A stretch of DNA of 41,362 bases from Bacillota bacterium (GCA_012735315.1 JAAYHS010000084.1:1-41362), one strand, 5' to 3'. Shown: positions 19,503 through 27,700, counted from the stretch's first letter. Program-made: numbers and translations. The notes: generated by a model from the sequence alone, not told the origin.

Positions 19503-20123
19503 ATGATTGCGATTATTAATTATGGCGCCGGAAATCTATGCAGCGTTGAAAAGGCTTTTACCTATTTGGGTTATCGGGCGTTTGTCACCTCGGATCCGAA
19601 GATCGTATCGGAAGCCGACCGAGTGGTCCTGCCGGGGGTAGGGGCTTTTGGGAAGTCCATGGAGCGACTGGAACAGGCCGGTATGATTCCGGTAGTCAAG
19701 GAGATCATCGCCTCCGGAAGGCCGTTCCTTGGAATTTGCTTGGGGTTGCAAATGCTTTTTCAAGAAAGCGCTGAAGTATTCGGCGAAATGACTGCCAAGG
19801 CAAAGGGATTGGGAATATTTCGCGGCGAAGCGCTCCGGTTTGAAACAACGCGGTTCAAAGTCCCTCAAATTGGCTGGAACCGGATTAAAATAAGTAAAGA
19901 AAGCCCGATTTTTCACGGGATTAAGGATGGAAGTTTTTTTTATTTTGTTCACTCTTACTATGTCAAACCCGCTGTTACCGAATTAGTCGCTTGCACCACG
20001 GAATATGATATCGAGTATTGTTCCGGTATTAGCCGGGGGAACATTCACGCTTTTCAGTTTCATCCCGAAAAGAGCGGCCAAGTGGGGTTAAAACTGTTAA
20101 AAAATTTCGCCGAATTGAATTAA
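19503..20123 (+). CDS. hisH: Imidazole glycerol phosphate synthase, glutaminase subunit
   Basis: A 206-residue class I glutamine amidotransferase. It supplies ammonia through a tunnel to HisF. The nucleophile elbow is GICLGLQMLF (Cys about 80), and the His-Glu pair lies in FQFHPEKSG near the end. The N-terminus IAIINYGAGNLCSVEKAF and the LPGVGAFGKSM oxyanion segment are typical. It lies 3 bases after hisB and 57 before hisF. hisA, which often sits between hisH and hisF, is absent. Confidence 0.97.
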   Translation: MIAIINYGAGNLCSVEKAFTYLGYRAFVTSDPKIVSEADRVVLPGVGAFGKSMERLEQAGMIPVVKEIIASGRPFLGICLGLQMLFQESAEVFGEMTAKAKGLGIFRGEALRFETTRFKVPQIGWNRIKISKESPIFHGIKDGSFFYFVHSYYVKPAVTELVACTTEYDIEYCSGISRGNIHAFQFHPEKSGQVGLKLLKNFAELN

Positions 20124-20180
20124 TTGCCGATGGGCGTTTGGGGAAGCGGATAGGGAAGATAATTTAGAAGGATTGCGCTA

Positions 20181-20957
20181 ATGCTCACTAAAAGAATTAT
20201 TCCTTGTTTGGATGTCAAAGACGGCCGAGTGGTCAAGGGAACCGGGTTTGTAAAATTGCGGGACGCCGGGGATCCGGTGGAATTGGCGGCTTTTTATGAC
20301 CGGGAAGGCGCCGATGAATTGGTTTTTTTGGATATTACCGCCTCCAGCGAACGCCGCAAAACAATGGTGGAAATGGTAAGGCGCGTAGCGGAGCGGATTT
20401 TCATTCCCTATACGGTCGGGGGCGGAATAACCGATATCGAGGATATCCGCGCTATTTTGCGGGCCGGGGCCGATAAAATAGCAATTAATACGGCGGCGGT
20501 TCAAAATCCGGATTTAATCTCCGAGGGAACGGAATTGTTCGGGTCTCAATGCGTGGTGGTGGCCATCGACGCCCGGCGTCGGATTAGGGACGATCCTTCG
20601 CGGGGTTGGGAGGTTTATATCCACGGTGGACGAACACCTACGGGAATCGATGTTCGGGATTGGGCGCTTCAGGTCGAGAAACTGGGGGCCGGTGAAATTC
20701 TTTTAACCAGTATGGACCGGGATGGGACTAAGGACGGTTATGACAATGACTTAAACCGGACCGTCGCCGAATCAGTGGGGATTCCGGTTATCGCTTCCGG
20801 TGGAGTCGGCAAGCTGGAACATTTGGCTGAGGGGATTGAGATTGGCAAGGCCGACGCCGTATTGGCGGCTTCAATATTTCATTACCGGGAATACGGTATC
20901 AGACAAGCCAAAGAGTATTTAGCGACCAGGGGAATATCGGTACGGCTGGAATACTAA
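20181..20957 (+). CDS. hisF: Imidazole glycerol phosphate synthase, cyclase subunit
   Basis: A 258-residue TIM barrel that uses ammonia from HisH to convert PRFAR into imidazole glycerol phosphate and AICAR. The catalytic aspartates are in [12 protein letters not shown] (Asp11) and VVAIDARR (about Asp130). The phosphate loops GGGI and GGVG and the [15 protein letters not shown] segment distinguish it from HisA. One local change is [15 protein letters not shown] where most family members have [15 protein letters not shown]. It is the last his gene; the downstream gap holds array E. Confidence 0.97.
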   Translation: MLTKRIIPCLDVKDGRVVKGTGFVKLRDAGDPVELAAFYDREGADELVFLDITASSERRKTMVEMVRRVAERIFIPYTVGGGITDIEDIRAILRAGADKIAINTAAVQNPDLISEGTELFGSQCVVVAIDARRRIRDDPSRGWEVYIHGGRTPTGIDVRDWALQVEKLGAGEILLTSMDRDGTKDGYDNDLNRTVAESVGIPVIASGGVGKLEHLAEGIEIGKADAVLAASIFHYREYGIRQAKEYLATRGISVRLEY

Positions 20958-20961
20958 ATTT

Positions 20962-21226
20962 AGGCCTATGGTTCCAAGCCCTATCGTTCCGCGTTCCGGG
21001 TTCCGTTTTAGTTTAGGTCTATGGTTCCGACTCTATCGTTTCGGGTTCGGAGTTCCGCGTTCCGGGTTAAGTTTTGGGAACATAGTTTCAAGCCTATTGT
21101 TTTGGTTATAATCTATGGTTTCAAGCCTATCCCGAATTTTTGGTTTCAGGTCTTACGCTTGGGGTTACTTCATTGGCAAAGCGGTAAAAACGCGGAACGT
21201 TGAACACGGAACGCGGAACATGAAAC
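20962..21226. repeat. Heptamer-periodic array E, inverted pair with tandem longer repeats
   Basis: GTTCCGC, GTTCCGG and GTTCCGT (20986-21006) and a second block (21038-21065) face five perfect-phase forward heptamers ending in GGAAC, TGAAC or GAAAC (21192-21226). A longer unit (CTATGGTTCCAAGCC and variants) recurs at about 20965, 21019, 21080 and 21112. The motif is the same as in array D. The array fills the hisF-rpsT gap of about 300 bases; no gene is seen in it. Confidence 0.7.
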
Positions 21227-21258
21227 AATAAAAAAAGCCTTTTAGGCTTTTTTTATTG
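21226..21258 (-). terminator. Terminator of rpsT, probably bidirectional
   Basis: A 15-bp stem: CAATAAAAAAAGCCT pairs with AGGCTTTTTTTATTG around a TTT loop. T tracts occur on both strands. The stem contains the rpsT stop codon (21253-21255). Confidence 0.85.
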
Positions 21259-21519
21259 TTTCGCCATGGCGTTCAATTTTTTAGCCAAGCGTGATTTACG
21301 GCGCGCCGCCTGGTTTTTGTGGATTACTCCTTTTCCCGCGGACTTGTCGATTTTTTTAACGGCTTGGATAAAGTCCGCTTTTGCTTCCGGCTTTCCGGCA
21401 GTAATGGAGGCGAAGGCTTTTTTGATAAATGTTTTCAGGTTTGAATGTCTGGAAACATTGACCGAGCGTTGTCGCGCGGTGACTTTAACTCTTTTCGCGG
21501 CTGATTTAATATTCGGCAA
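21253..21519 (-). CDS. rpsT: 30S ribosomal protein S20
   Basis: An 88-residue, strongly basic S20, which binds 16S rRNA early in small-subunit assembly. The sequence PNIKSAAKRVKVTARQRSVN at the start and the Lys/Arg-rich helix HKNQAARRKSRLAKKLNAM at the end are diagnostic. The start is a TTG (bases 21519-21517) with a strong AAGGAGGTGA upstream; a longer frame reading back to 21612 is not needed. S20 start codons are often non-AUG in Enterobacteria, where this aids autoregulation; the same may apply here. It sits near gpr, as in many Bacillota. Confidence 0.95.
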   Translation of the reverse strand: MPNIKSAAKRVKVTARQRSVNVSRHSNLKTFIKKAFASITAGKPEAKADFIQAVKKIDKSAGKGVIHKNQAARRKSRLAKKLNAMAKQ

Positions 21520-21583
21520 ATCTTTCACCTCCTTATACTGCCTTATATTGCAGGCAACAAAAACCCAATTTTCAACAAAAAAT

Positions 21584-21612
21584 ATTTTAACATGGCTTGC
21601 TAATATTTGCAA
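21584..21612 (-). promoter_or_regulatory. Sigma-A promoter of rpsT
   Basis: On the minus strand, TTGCAA (21612-21607), 17 bases, TAAAAT (21589-21584). The leader has a small hairpin TGCCT/AGGCA (21556-21539) just before the ribosome site. Confidence 0.65.
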
Positions 21613-21624
21613 CAGTTTAAACCG

Positions 21625-22560
21625 TCATTTTTGTTGAACTTTGTTTTGGACGGCAATTTGATATTTGGAGCTTAATTTAGCCGTGATCAGGCAAGTGGCT
21701 GCTTTTTCTTTAACCTCGGATACCGTAATTTCCGCTATCGGTTCACTGATTTCATCAATTACCTCTCCGGTTGCGGGGTCTTTTACCAGATCCAAGACAT
21801 GCAGAACTACAAAGACCATTCCCGGTTTTACTCCGTCGGAAGAACCCAGGTTTATGTATACTTTATCTCCGGTTACATAGGCGACCAGACCGGTTAAAAC
21901 CACATTGGACGGAGTGTGGGCATAGGCTTTATTCGCCAAGCCGTCCGCAACTTGATTGACGGCATCACGCAGGGCTATTCCGACGTTGGTTTTCCGAAAT
22001 TCGTCGCTCCCAAAAGCAATCGCGTTCCAATCATAAATCAAACCGAAGTTGGTTTGTTTTTTTTCGCCTTCACCCTTTACTCCGGTAAGGATTTCGGCGG
22101 ATGTGGCGTCTACTAATCTGGCATCAATGGCTACCCGGGCGGTGGTGGTTTTAAGGCCAAGGCCGAGTCCGCTTCTGCCGATAGCCCCGCCGCCCGACGA
22201 CTTGAAAGAGAACTCGGTAATTCTGCCCATTACTAGATATTGGACGCCGAGAATTTTTCCGATCTTTGCCGCCGAAGCGGCGTCAACCCGACCGCTGGCG
22301 CCAAAATTTTGTTCTTTAAGGACTTTCTCCAGTTGTTCTCTTTCGATAACCCGAAATTTATCCGTTTCCAAGAGAGCGGTTATCAATTCGTCGGAAACAC
22401 CTTTGCCCAATTCCCAACTCTGGTCCCACCACCGTTCCTGAATTGACCCATCGTCAAAAGGTAATACCGCGATGGTATATTTTTCAGCGCCCTGAGTCGG
22501 GATGACCAAAAACCCTAATACTAAAAAAAACGTCAACCCTAGAGACCAAATTTTTTTCAT
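21625..22560 (-). CDS. CsgG/HfaB-like secreted protein
   Basis: A 311-residue exported protein. A clear signal peptide (KKIWSLGLTFFLVLGFLVIP) with likely cleavage near residue 24 is followed by a CsgG-like domain of about 25-215: YTIAVLPFDDGS, GVSDELITALLETDKFRVIERE, QYLVMGRITEF, and the DARLVDATSAEIL strand. The C-terminal 90 residues (GDKVYINLGSSDGVKPGMVFVV ... VKEKAATCLI) resemble FlgT-type C-terminal domains. CsgG itself is an outer-membrane lipoprotein pore for curli, but this protein lacks a lipobox cysteine, so it is not a lipoprotein of that type. An AGGGGGGTG site precedes the ATG. Its role is unknown. Confidence 0.82.
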   Translation of the reverse strand: MKKIWSLGLTFFLVLGFLVIPTQGAEKYTIAVLPFDDGSIQERWWDQSWELGKGVSDELITALLETDKFRVIEREQLEKVLKEQNFGASGRVDAASAAKIGKILGVQYLVMGRITEFSFKSSGGGAIGRSGLGLGLKTTTARVAIDARLVDATSAEILTGVKGEGEKKQTNFGLIYDWNAIAFGSDEFRKTNVGIALRDAVNQVADGLANKAYAHTPSNVVLTGLVAYVTGDKVYINLGSSDGVKPGMVFVVLHVLDLVKDPATGEVIDEISEPIAEITVSEVKEKAATCLITAKLSSKYQIAVQNKVQQK

Positions 22561-22633
22561 CCGGACACCCCCCTGCTGATTAAAAGCGAGAAAAGTTATT
22601 CGGATCCAGCTTGAATCAATTATTTATACCGCC

Positions 22634-22662
22634 ATTATAACACAAGTTAGTTGAAGCAACAA
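22634..22662 (-). promoter_or_regulatory. Sigma-A promoter of the CsgG-like gene
   Basis: On the minus strand, TTGTTG (22662-22657), 17 bases, a perfect TATAAT (22639-22634). Confidence 0.65.
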
Positions 22663-22684
22663 GTTTTACCAGCAGATGAAAAAT

Positions 22685-22715
22685 GCGATAAAAAAATTCA
22701 GTCCGGGTAAAAATA
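22685..22715 (+). promoter_or_regulatory. Possible sigma-F-type promoter for the gpr gene group
   Basis: GGTAAAAATA (22706-22715) fits the sigma-F -10 pattern GGNRANANTW fully. The -35 side (CGATA, 15 bases upstream) fits GYWTA at only three of five positions. gpr is under sigma-F and sigma-G control in Bacillus subtilis, which makes the match more credible. Confidence 0.4.
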
Positions 22716-22774
22716 TATCTACAGCGTTTTAATGGTAAAACGGATTTTCGCGGGAATCGTTCCCAGACAGGCGG

Positions 22775-23131
22775 TTGGGTCAATTGTTCTTTTTGGTCAG
22801 GTTTACCTATATCGCATTGTTGTTAATCTTTACTCAATTATTAATTCCAGCGTTTCAACCCGGGGGCAGGTTTTTAATTTTGCTGATTGCCGCGCCGACC
22901 GCAATTTTAACTGATTTTATCCGAAGGCTTGCAACTAAAAAAGCACTCAAAAAAAAGGCTCTGTTTAGCGGGTTAAGTATAATCCCGCTCCTTTTTGCGA
23001 GCGGGCGCCTTTTTACCGGAGTGAAGCTTACGTTCTTGGGAATACTAGTTTCATATCTGGGGCTGGTTTTCCTGGAGTTAATGCTGCCTGACGAATGGCA
23101 TGAATTGATCTATCGGAAATATCGGGAATAA
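22775..23131 (+). CDS. Small polytopic membrane protein upstream of gpr
   Basis: A protein of about 118 residues that I do not recognise. Three or four hydrophobic stretches are seen: LVRFTYIALLLIFTQLLI, FLILLIAAPTAILTDFI, and LTFLGILVSYLGLVFLELML, with a basic loop (RRLATKKALKKKALF) after the second. It ends 34 bases before gpr and probably shares its transcript. The start is uncertain: TTG at 22775 (ORF start) or TTG at 22784 with AGGCGG upstream. A role in sporulation or germination is a guess from position only. Confidence 0.55.
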   Translation: MGQLFFLVRFTYIALLLIFTQLLIPAFQPGGRFLILLIAAPTAILTDFIRRLATKKALKKKALFSGLSIIPLLFASGRLFTGVKLTFLGILVSYLGLVFLELMLPDEWHELIYRKYRE

Positions 23132-23165
23132 CCACAGTCTTAAATTATCAGGGGGGAAAATAATT

Positions 23166-24143
23166 ATGGAAGATCAAAATTTTGATCTGATCGGCCAAAT
23201 TCATACCGATTTGGCTTTAGAGGCTCGAGAAATGGTGATGAATCGAGCCCAAGGTCAAGAACCGCCCGGAGTCGGAACCGTTACTGAAAAGCAAGGAGAT
23301 ACCTTGATAACCAGGGTTCATATCCAGACTGAAGAAGCCGGAAGGGCGATGAATAAAATCCCCGGCTTTTATGTTACTCTTGAGGCCCCGGGCTTAAGAA
23401 CCACCGACCGCGATCTTCATGAAGAGATCGCCTTTCTGACTGCAAGAGAAATCGAAGGGTTCATCGGGCGGATTGGAGTCAAGGAAGAAGATACCTGCTT
23501 GGTAATTGGCCTTGGTAATTGGGATGCAACCCCGGACGCGCTTGGCCCCAAAGTCGTGAGTCATATTTTGGTGACCCGGCATTTGAAAGGGTTGACTCCG
23601 CCGGAGAAAAAAGGAGGACTACGTCCGGTTTGCGCGTTGGCGCCGGGGGTGTTGGGCAGCACCGGCATGGAAACCGGAGAAATCGTGATGGGCGTTGCGC
23701 AACGGATTCAACCCCGGTTTATTGTGGTCGTTGACGCATTGGCCTCAAGGGCCACCGGCAGAATGGGGGGCGTTATTCAAATCGCCGATACCGGAATTCA
23801 CCCCGGTTCGGGATTGGGCAATAAGCGGATCGGGATCACCCCCCAGACAATGGGAGTGCCGGTAATCGCGATCGGAGTTCCGACAGTGGTGGAGGCAACC
23901 ACAATCGTTCATGACGCTTTGGAAGAATTGTTTAAAAACCATCCCGGCATGCTGAACCTGCGGGCGATTGATGAAAAAGATTTGATTCGAAAAGTGCTCT
24001 CGCCTTATATGGGAAGCCTGATTGTCACTCCAAAAGAAATCGATGTGATGATCGACGGTCTGGCGAGGGTGGTTTCAGGGGCGTTGAATATTGCTTTGCA
24101 TCCGGCGGTAAGTCCCGAAGAGGTTTTCCGGTATTTGAGTTAG
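23166..24143 (+). CDS. gpr: GPR endopeptidase (spore germination protease)
   Basis: A 325-residue aspartic-type protease that degrades small acid-soluble spore proteins in the first minutes of germination. It is made as a zymogen in the forespore and self-processed. Signatures are TDLALEAREM at the N-terminus (around the pro-peptide cleavage region), LVIGLGNWDATPDALGPKVV, ALAPGVLGSTGMETGEIV, VVVDALASR, and the IGIGVPTVVEATTI-like segment. AGGGGGG precedes the ATG. Its neighbours are three small membrane-anchored genes; the spoIIP gene often found after gpr is not here. Confidence 0.96.
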   Translation: MEDQNFDLIGQIHTDLALEAREMVMNRAQGQEPPGVGTVTEKQGDTLITRVHIQTEEAGRAMNKIPGFYVTLEAPGLRTTDRDLHEEIAFLTAREIEGFIGRIGVKEEDTCLVIGLGNWDATPDALGPKVVSHILVTRHLKGLTPPEKKGGLRPVCALAPGVLGSTGMETGEIVMGVAQRIQPRFIVVVDALASRATGRMGGVIQIADTGIHPGSGLGNKRIGITPQTMGVPVIAIGVPTVVEATTIVHDALEELFKNHPGMLNLRAIDEKDLIRKVLSPYMGSLIVTPKEIDVMIDGLARVVSGALNIALHPAVSPEEVFRYLS

Positions 24144-24215
24144 TCGGTCATGGGACTTTTTGGTGATTGAAAACGGTTCTAAAAATGACCGGTTTATCAT
24201 AGGTTTTGCCGGGAG

Positions 24216-24893
24216 ATGATCGGCAAAATGCAAATTCGGACGGGCGCTTGGAAAAAAGCATACTTTTTTTACGGCATAGTTTTTTTCGGGATCGGGTTAT
24301 TCGGAATTTTATCAACGGACCGGTTTGATTATTCGGGGTTAATCCAGTTAACGTTTGATCGGTTCACCGAAGAATTGGCCGACGCCGGATTAATTATTCC
24401 AAGGGGAAGCCGTGAGGTGGCCGTTTCCAATAGCGGCTTAGCGTCGATCGTTTTTCTTTGTCCGGAGATGATTGGGAATGAAAACTTGAGAGACTTGGAG
24501 CAACAAATCCGGTTCAGACTTGAAAAAAAAGCGCCGTTAATCCGGTACCGAGTTGCGGTTCAAGAAAGGTTAAAAGCGCCTCAACTTCTAACGCTGCTCA
24601 AAAGGGACTCATTTTTAATCGGGTTGGTAATCAACTCTGACCGGGAGTTGCCGGAGCGAATGGGCTTAATTTTTTCATTGCCGAAGACGGCGGCGCCGCA
24701 TTTTTGGACGCAAATAACCAAACAGCCGCCGGAGTTGCCCTTATTCAAACTGGAACTTCTGGCCGACCAGCCGGACGGACTTTACCGGTTTGAATTTACG
24801 GAACCCCACTCCGCCGCCGATTTGCTCAGGGTCGTTGATATTTTGCTTAATTTATGGACGAGAACCGGTTTTGGCCGGAATTATAAAGTATGA
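24216..24893 (+). CDS. Unrecognised membrane-anchored protein in the gpr group
   Basis: A 225-residue protein with one N-terminal transmembrane helix (AYFFYGIVFFGIGLFGIL, about 15-32) and a soluble domain of about 190 residues, probably outside the cytosol. The domain has alternating predicted strands and charged helices (NENLRDLEQQIRFRLEKKAPLI; AADLLRVVDILLNLW). I see no known motif. It lies 73 bases after gpr, and the next gene follows after 22 bases. The start is unsure: ATG at 24216 has almost no spacing to GGGAG; ATG at 24228 has a better distance. Both its helix-plus-domain layout and its position suggest a spore-envelope role, without proof. Confidence 0.6.
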   Translation: MIGKMQIRTGAWKKAYFFYGIVFFGIGLFGILSTDRFDYSGLIQLTFDRFTEELADAGLIIPRGSREVAVSNSGLASIVFLCPEMIGNENLRDLEQQIRFRLEKKAPLIRYRVAVQERLKAPQLLTLLKRDSFLIGLVINSDRELPERMGLIFSLPKTAAPHFWTQITKQPPELPLFKLELLADQPDGLYRFEFTEPHSAADLLRVVDILLNLWTRTGFGRNYKV

Positions 24894-24914
24894 GGGTAAT
24901 CAGGGGAGTATCCG

Positions 24915-25238
24915 GTGAAAATTTACGGAAAAGTAATATTAATCATAATTTGGCTGCTTTTGATGTTGAGCTTTGGATATTATACCGTTTTTTCCAACCT
25001 CGGCTCGATCTTAGCCGCCGAACGGCCGGGATTCGAATGCCGGTTAATCCCTGAAGGAATCCGGCTCAAATTGGGGGATTCGGTTGAGGTAATTAATTTT
25101 AAAATTCCGTTACGATTCAAAGTGAGGGATGAATGCTGGATAGTCCAAACTGAGCATGGGACTGTCTCTGTTTCGCTTTCACCACGGCTTCGGATTCAAT
25201 TGAAAAAATCCGACCCGGAGAAGGAGTTTGGTGAATGA
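24915..25238 (+). CDS. Small membrane-anchored protein, unrecognised
   Basis: A 107-residue protein starting at a GTG with AGGGGAG upstream. It has one N-terminal hydrophobic helix (VILIIIWLLLMLSFGYYTVF) and a short beta-rich extracytoplasmic part (CRLIPEGIRLKLGDSVEVINFKI). No family is recognised. It lies 22 bases after the previous gene and shares its membrane-anchor design, so both may act in one complex. 25239-25353 holds no gene. Confidence 0.55.
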   Translation: MKIYGKVILIIIWLLLMLSFGYYTVFSNLGSILAAERPGFECRLIPEGIRLKLGDSVEVINFKIPLRFKVRDECWIVQTEHGTVSVSLSPRLRIQLKKSDPEKEFGE

Positions 25239-25353
25239 TGGTGAATAATAACACCACTTTTTATTTGAAAAAAGGCAGCTGTTGAAGTCGGCGGGATTGT
25301 TAAAGAAATCGTTTTAGGAAATAGTGAGCACGCCTTTCGGAAAGGAGAGCCCA

Positions 25354-26946
25354 TTGGCGGATAACGTTACGGAACGAGCAGCTAAAGCCGCAGGTATGAT
25401 CTCGGCTTTATTTTTAGTCAGTCGTATTTTGGGTTTCATCAGGGAGAACTTGTCGGGACGTCTCTTCAACCGTTTTGAGACTGATGCCTTTATCGCCGCT
25501 TTTATCATCCCGGACACTATGTACTATCTTTTGGTAGGAGGCGCCCTCTCGGCCGCCTTTATCCCGATTTTTACCGAATATTTGGCCAAGGGAGACGAAG
25601 AAGAAGGTTGGAAGGTTGCCAGCACCTTCATTAATATCACCGCGCTATTACTGATCATTTTTACGGTCTTCGGTATGATCTTCGCCCGGGGGGTGGCCTT
25701 GTGGGAGGCTCCCAGTTTTCCGGAGGACAAGATGTTGTTATTGGTCAAACTTACCCGGGTTATGTTTCCGGCGGTTTGTTTTACCGCCTTGGCGGGCCTG
25801 ATCGGGGGAGTTTTAAATTCTTACCGGCATTTTTTAGCCCCGGCCCTCGGTCCGGTTTTTTATAATATCGCGATTATTTCGGGGGCTTTTTGGTTGGGGC
25901 CCCGCAGGGGAATCATGGGAATGGCTGCCGGAGTCGTTGGAGGCGCAGTCGGTAATTTCCTGATTCAGATATTGTTTTTACGTAAAGTGGGTGGTCGTCA
26001 ATTTCGTTTTGCCTATATCGATTTGAATAATTCCGGTTTTCGCCGGATGTTAAGATTAATGGTGCCGGCTTTGGTCGGACTTTCGGCTACCCAGGCCAAT
26101 TTATGGATTACAAACGTAATGGCGTCTTCGTTGCCGGAGGGAAGCATTACCGCGCTTCGTTTCGCCAATCGCTTGATTCAGTTGCCGATCGGGATTTTCG
26201 CGGCCGGGATCGCCATGGCTTTCTTTCCCTTGCTTTCGGGATTGGTGGCGGAAAAGAAAATGAATTCTTTTAAAGATACTCTTTCTTTGTCGCTGCGGTC
26301 GATCTTTTTTCTGATGTTACCGGCGGCTATTGGTTTAATGGTGCTGCGGGAACCGATAATTAAATTTTTATTCGAGGGACAAAAGTTTACTTCGCGGGAT
26401 ACGGCTTTAACCGCCTATGCGCTGTTTTTTTATAGTACGGCGCTTTTTGCCCATGCCGCGATCTTAATGCTGCCGCGGGCTTTTTATGCGTTGCAAGATA
26501 CCGTAACCCCCGTTTTGGTGAGCGTTTTTTCGGTTTTAACCAGTATCGCTTTGAATTGGATTTTTCTCAAATATACCGGTTTGGGAGTGGGTGGATTCGC
26601 GCTTTCATTTTCAATCATGGGTTTGATAAACATGTTGTTTCTGATGGAAATTTTACGCCGTAAGATCGGTGGGATTAGAGGTTATGGTATTGTAAAATCG
26701 TTTATTAAGGCAATGGCCGCTTCTTTAATTATGGGGGCTGCGGTTTCTCTAATCATGAAATTCAGCGCTTATGTTAGCGGCGGGATAGGGTTGACCGGTC
26801 ATTGGGAGGCCGCTTTAACGGTAGTTTTAGGGATGGCGGTAGGGATGGCGGCTTATTTTGGGACCGCATGGTTTTTGAAAATGGACGAATTGGCGATGGT
26901 AATCAGGTTGGTAAAAGGCAAACTGTTAAGTAGAAAGGTAGGATAG
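25354..26946 (+). CDS. murJ: Lipid II flippase MurJ (MviN family)
   Basis: A 530-residue protein with about 14 membrane helices. It flips lipid II across the membrane for peptidoglycan synthesis. MviN/MurJ traits are AAGMISALFLVSRILGFIRE at the start, TDAFIAAFIIPD, LLRLM-type RMLRLMVPALVGLSATQANLWI, NRLIQLPIGIFAAGIAMAFFPLLS, and a PRAFYALQDTVTPV segment. The best start is the TTG at 25354, with AAAGGAG upstream; the GTG at 25324 would put that site inside the gene. In Bacillota with csaB clusters murJ is often close by; here it is 13 kb away. Confidence 0.94.
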   Translation: MADNVTERAAKAAGMISALFLVSRILGFIRENLSGRLFNRFETDAFIAAFIIPDTMYYLLVGGALSAAFIPIFTEYLAKGDEEEGWKVASTFINITALLLIIFTVFGMIFARGVALWEAPSFPEDKMLLLVKLTRVMFPAVCFTALAGLIGGVLNSYRHFLAPALGPVFYNIAIISGAFWLGPRRGIMGMAAGVVGGAVGNFLIQILFLRKVGGRQFRFAYIDLNNSGFRRMLRLMVPALVGLSATQANLWITNVMASSLPEGSITALRFANRLIQLPIGIFAAGIAMAFFPLLSGLVAEKKMNSFKDTLSLSLRSIFFLMLPAAIGLMVLREPIIKFLFEGQKFTSRDTALTAYALFFYSTALFAHAAILMLPRAFYALQDTVTPVLVSVFSVLTSIALNWIFLKYTGLGVGGFALSFSIMGLINMLFLMEILRRKIGGIRGYGIVKSFIKAMAASLIMGAAVSLIMKFSAYVSGGIGLTGHWEAALTVVLGMAVGMAAYFGTAWFLKMDELAMVIRLVKGKLLSRKVG

Positions 26947-26950
26947 TTCC

Positions 26951-27676
26951 ATGAACTTACTGCAGATTTTCGGACAATCATTTTTAGTAGGATTATCGGG
27001 GGCGGTAGCGCCCGGACCGTTGTTGACTTATAACATTCAACTCACCTGTAAAAAAGGATTTTGGATCGGTCCGAAATTGATCTTGGGTCACGCCTTTTTG
27101 GAGGCGGGTTTGATTTTAGGGTTGATCTGGGGATTAGGCCGTTTTCTCCAACTTTCGCTTACCCGGATCGCGATCAGTTTTTTAGGTGGGGTAATGCTGA
27201 TTTGGATGGGATATGATCTGATTTTTAAGGAGAGCCGGAAAGCGAGCGCCCCGGCAAATCACGAAATTGCGGCGACGCTTGAGCCCACCCCGGGAAAAGG
27301 ATTGACCGAGTTGAATCCGGTATTGGCCGGGGTGGTAATATCGCTTAGCAATCCTTATTGGTTGATGTGGTGGGTGATGGTGGGATTAACTTTAATTACC
27401 CAAGCGTTTCGATACGGCTGGGTAGGCGTGGGGTGTTTTTTCTGCGGTCATTTTTTATCGGATCTGGGATGGTATAGCTTCGTTTCCGGAGTCATGGTAA
27501 AAAGCCGCCGTTTATTAACAGGCCGCTTTTACCGTTGGTTGTTGTGCGGTTGTGGTTTGTTTTTGATATATTTGGCCTTGGCCTTTATTTACGACGCCTT
27601 AAAGCTGCTCGGCTTCCTACCTTGGTTTTTCGAACGGACGATTGATCTCTTTCAAAAAGTCGTGAAATTTGTTTGA
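26951..27676 (+). CDS. LysE-family exporter-like membrane protein
   Basis: A 241-residue LysE/RhtB-type membrane protein with about six helices. The N-terminal FLVGLSGAVAPGPLLTYNI carries the APGP motif of the family; ISLSNPYWLMWWVMVG is the second-half repeat, and FCGHFLSDLGWYSFVSG follows. Family members export amino acids such as lysine or threonine. The cytosolic loop (about 98-120) is longer than usual. It lies 4 bases after murJ and ends with its own terminator. The substrate is unknown. Confidence 0.85.
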   Translation: MNLLQIFGQSFLVGLSGAVAPGPLLTYNIQLTCKKGFWIGPKLILGHAFLEAGLILGLIWGLGRFLQLSLTRIAISFLGGVMLIWMGYDLIFKESRKASAPANHEIAATLEPTPGKGLTELNPVLAGVVISLSNPYWLMWWVMVGLTLITQAFRYGWVGVGCFFCGHFLSDLGWYSFVSGVMVKSRRLLTGRFYRWLLCGCGLFLIYLALAFIYDALKLLGFLPWFFERTIDLFQKVVKFV

Positions 27677-27700
27677 GCAAGAGGGTTGAGATAGCTAAGG

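Noticed and set aside
18746-21226. CRISPR array
   Set aside because: Repeat units are 7 bases and contiguous, with no unique spacers and no cas genes nearby.
21253-21612. A 119-residue version of ribosomal protein S20
   Set aside because: The extra N-terminus has no S20 likeness and overlaps the promoter; the TTG at 21519 has a near-perfect ribosome site.
24145-24191. Terminator after gpr (CGGTCAT/ATGACCG inverted repeat)
   Set aside because: The 7-bp arms are 33 bases apart and no T tract follows; it is more likely a chance or weak structure.
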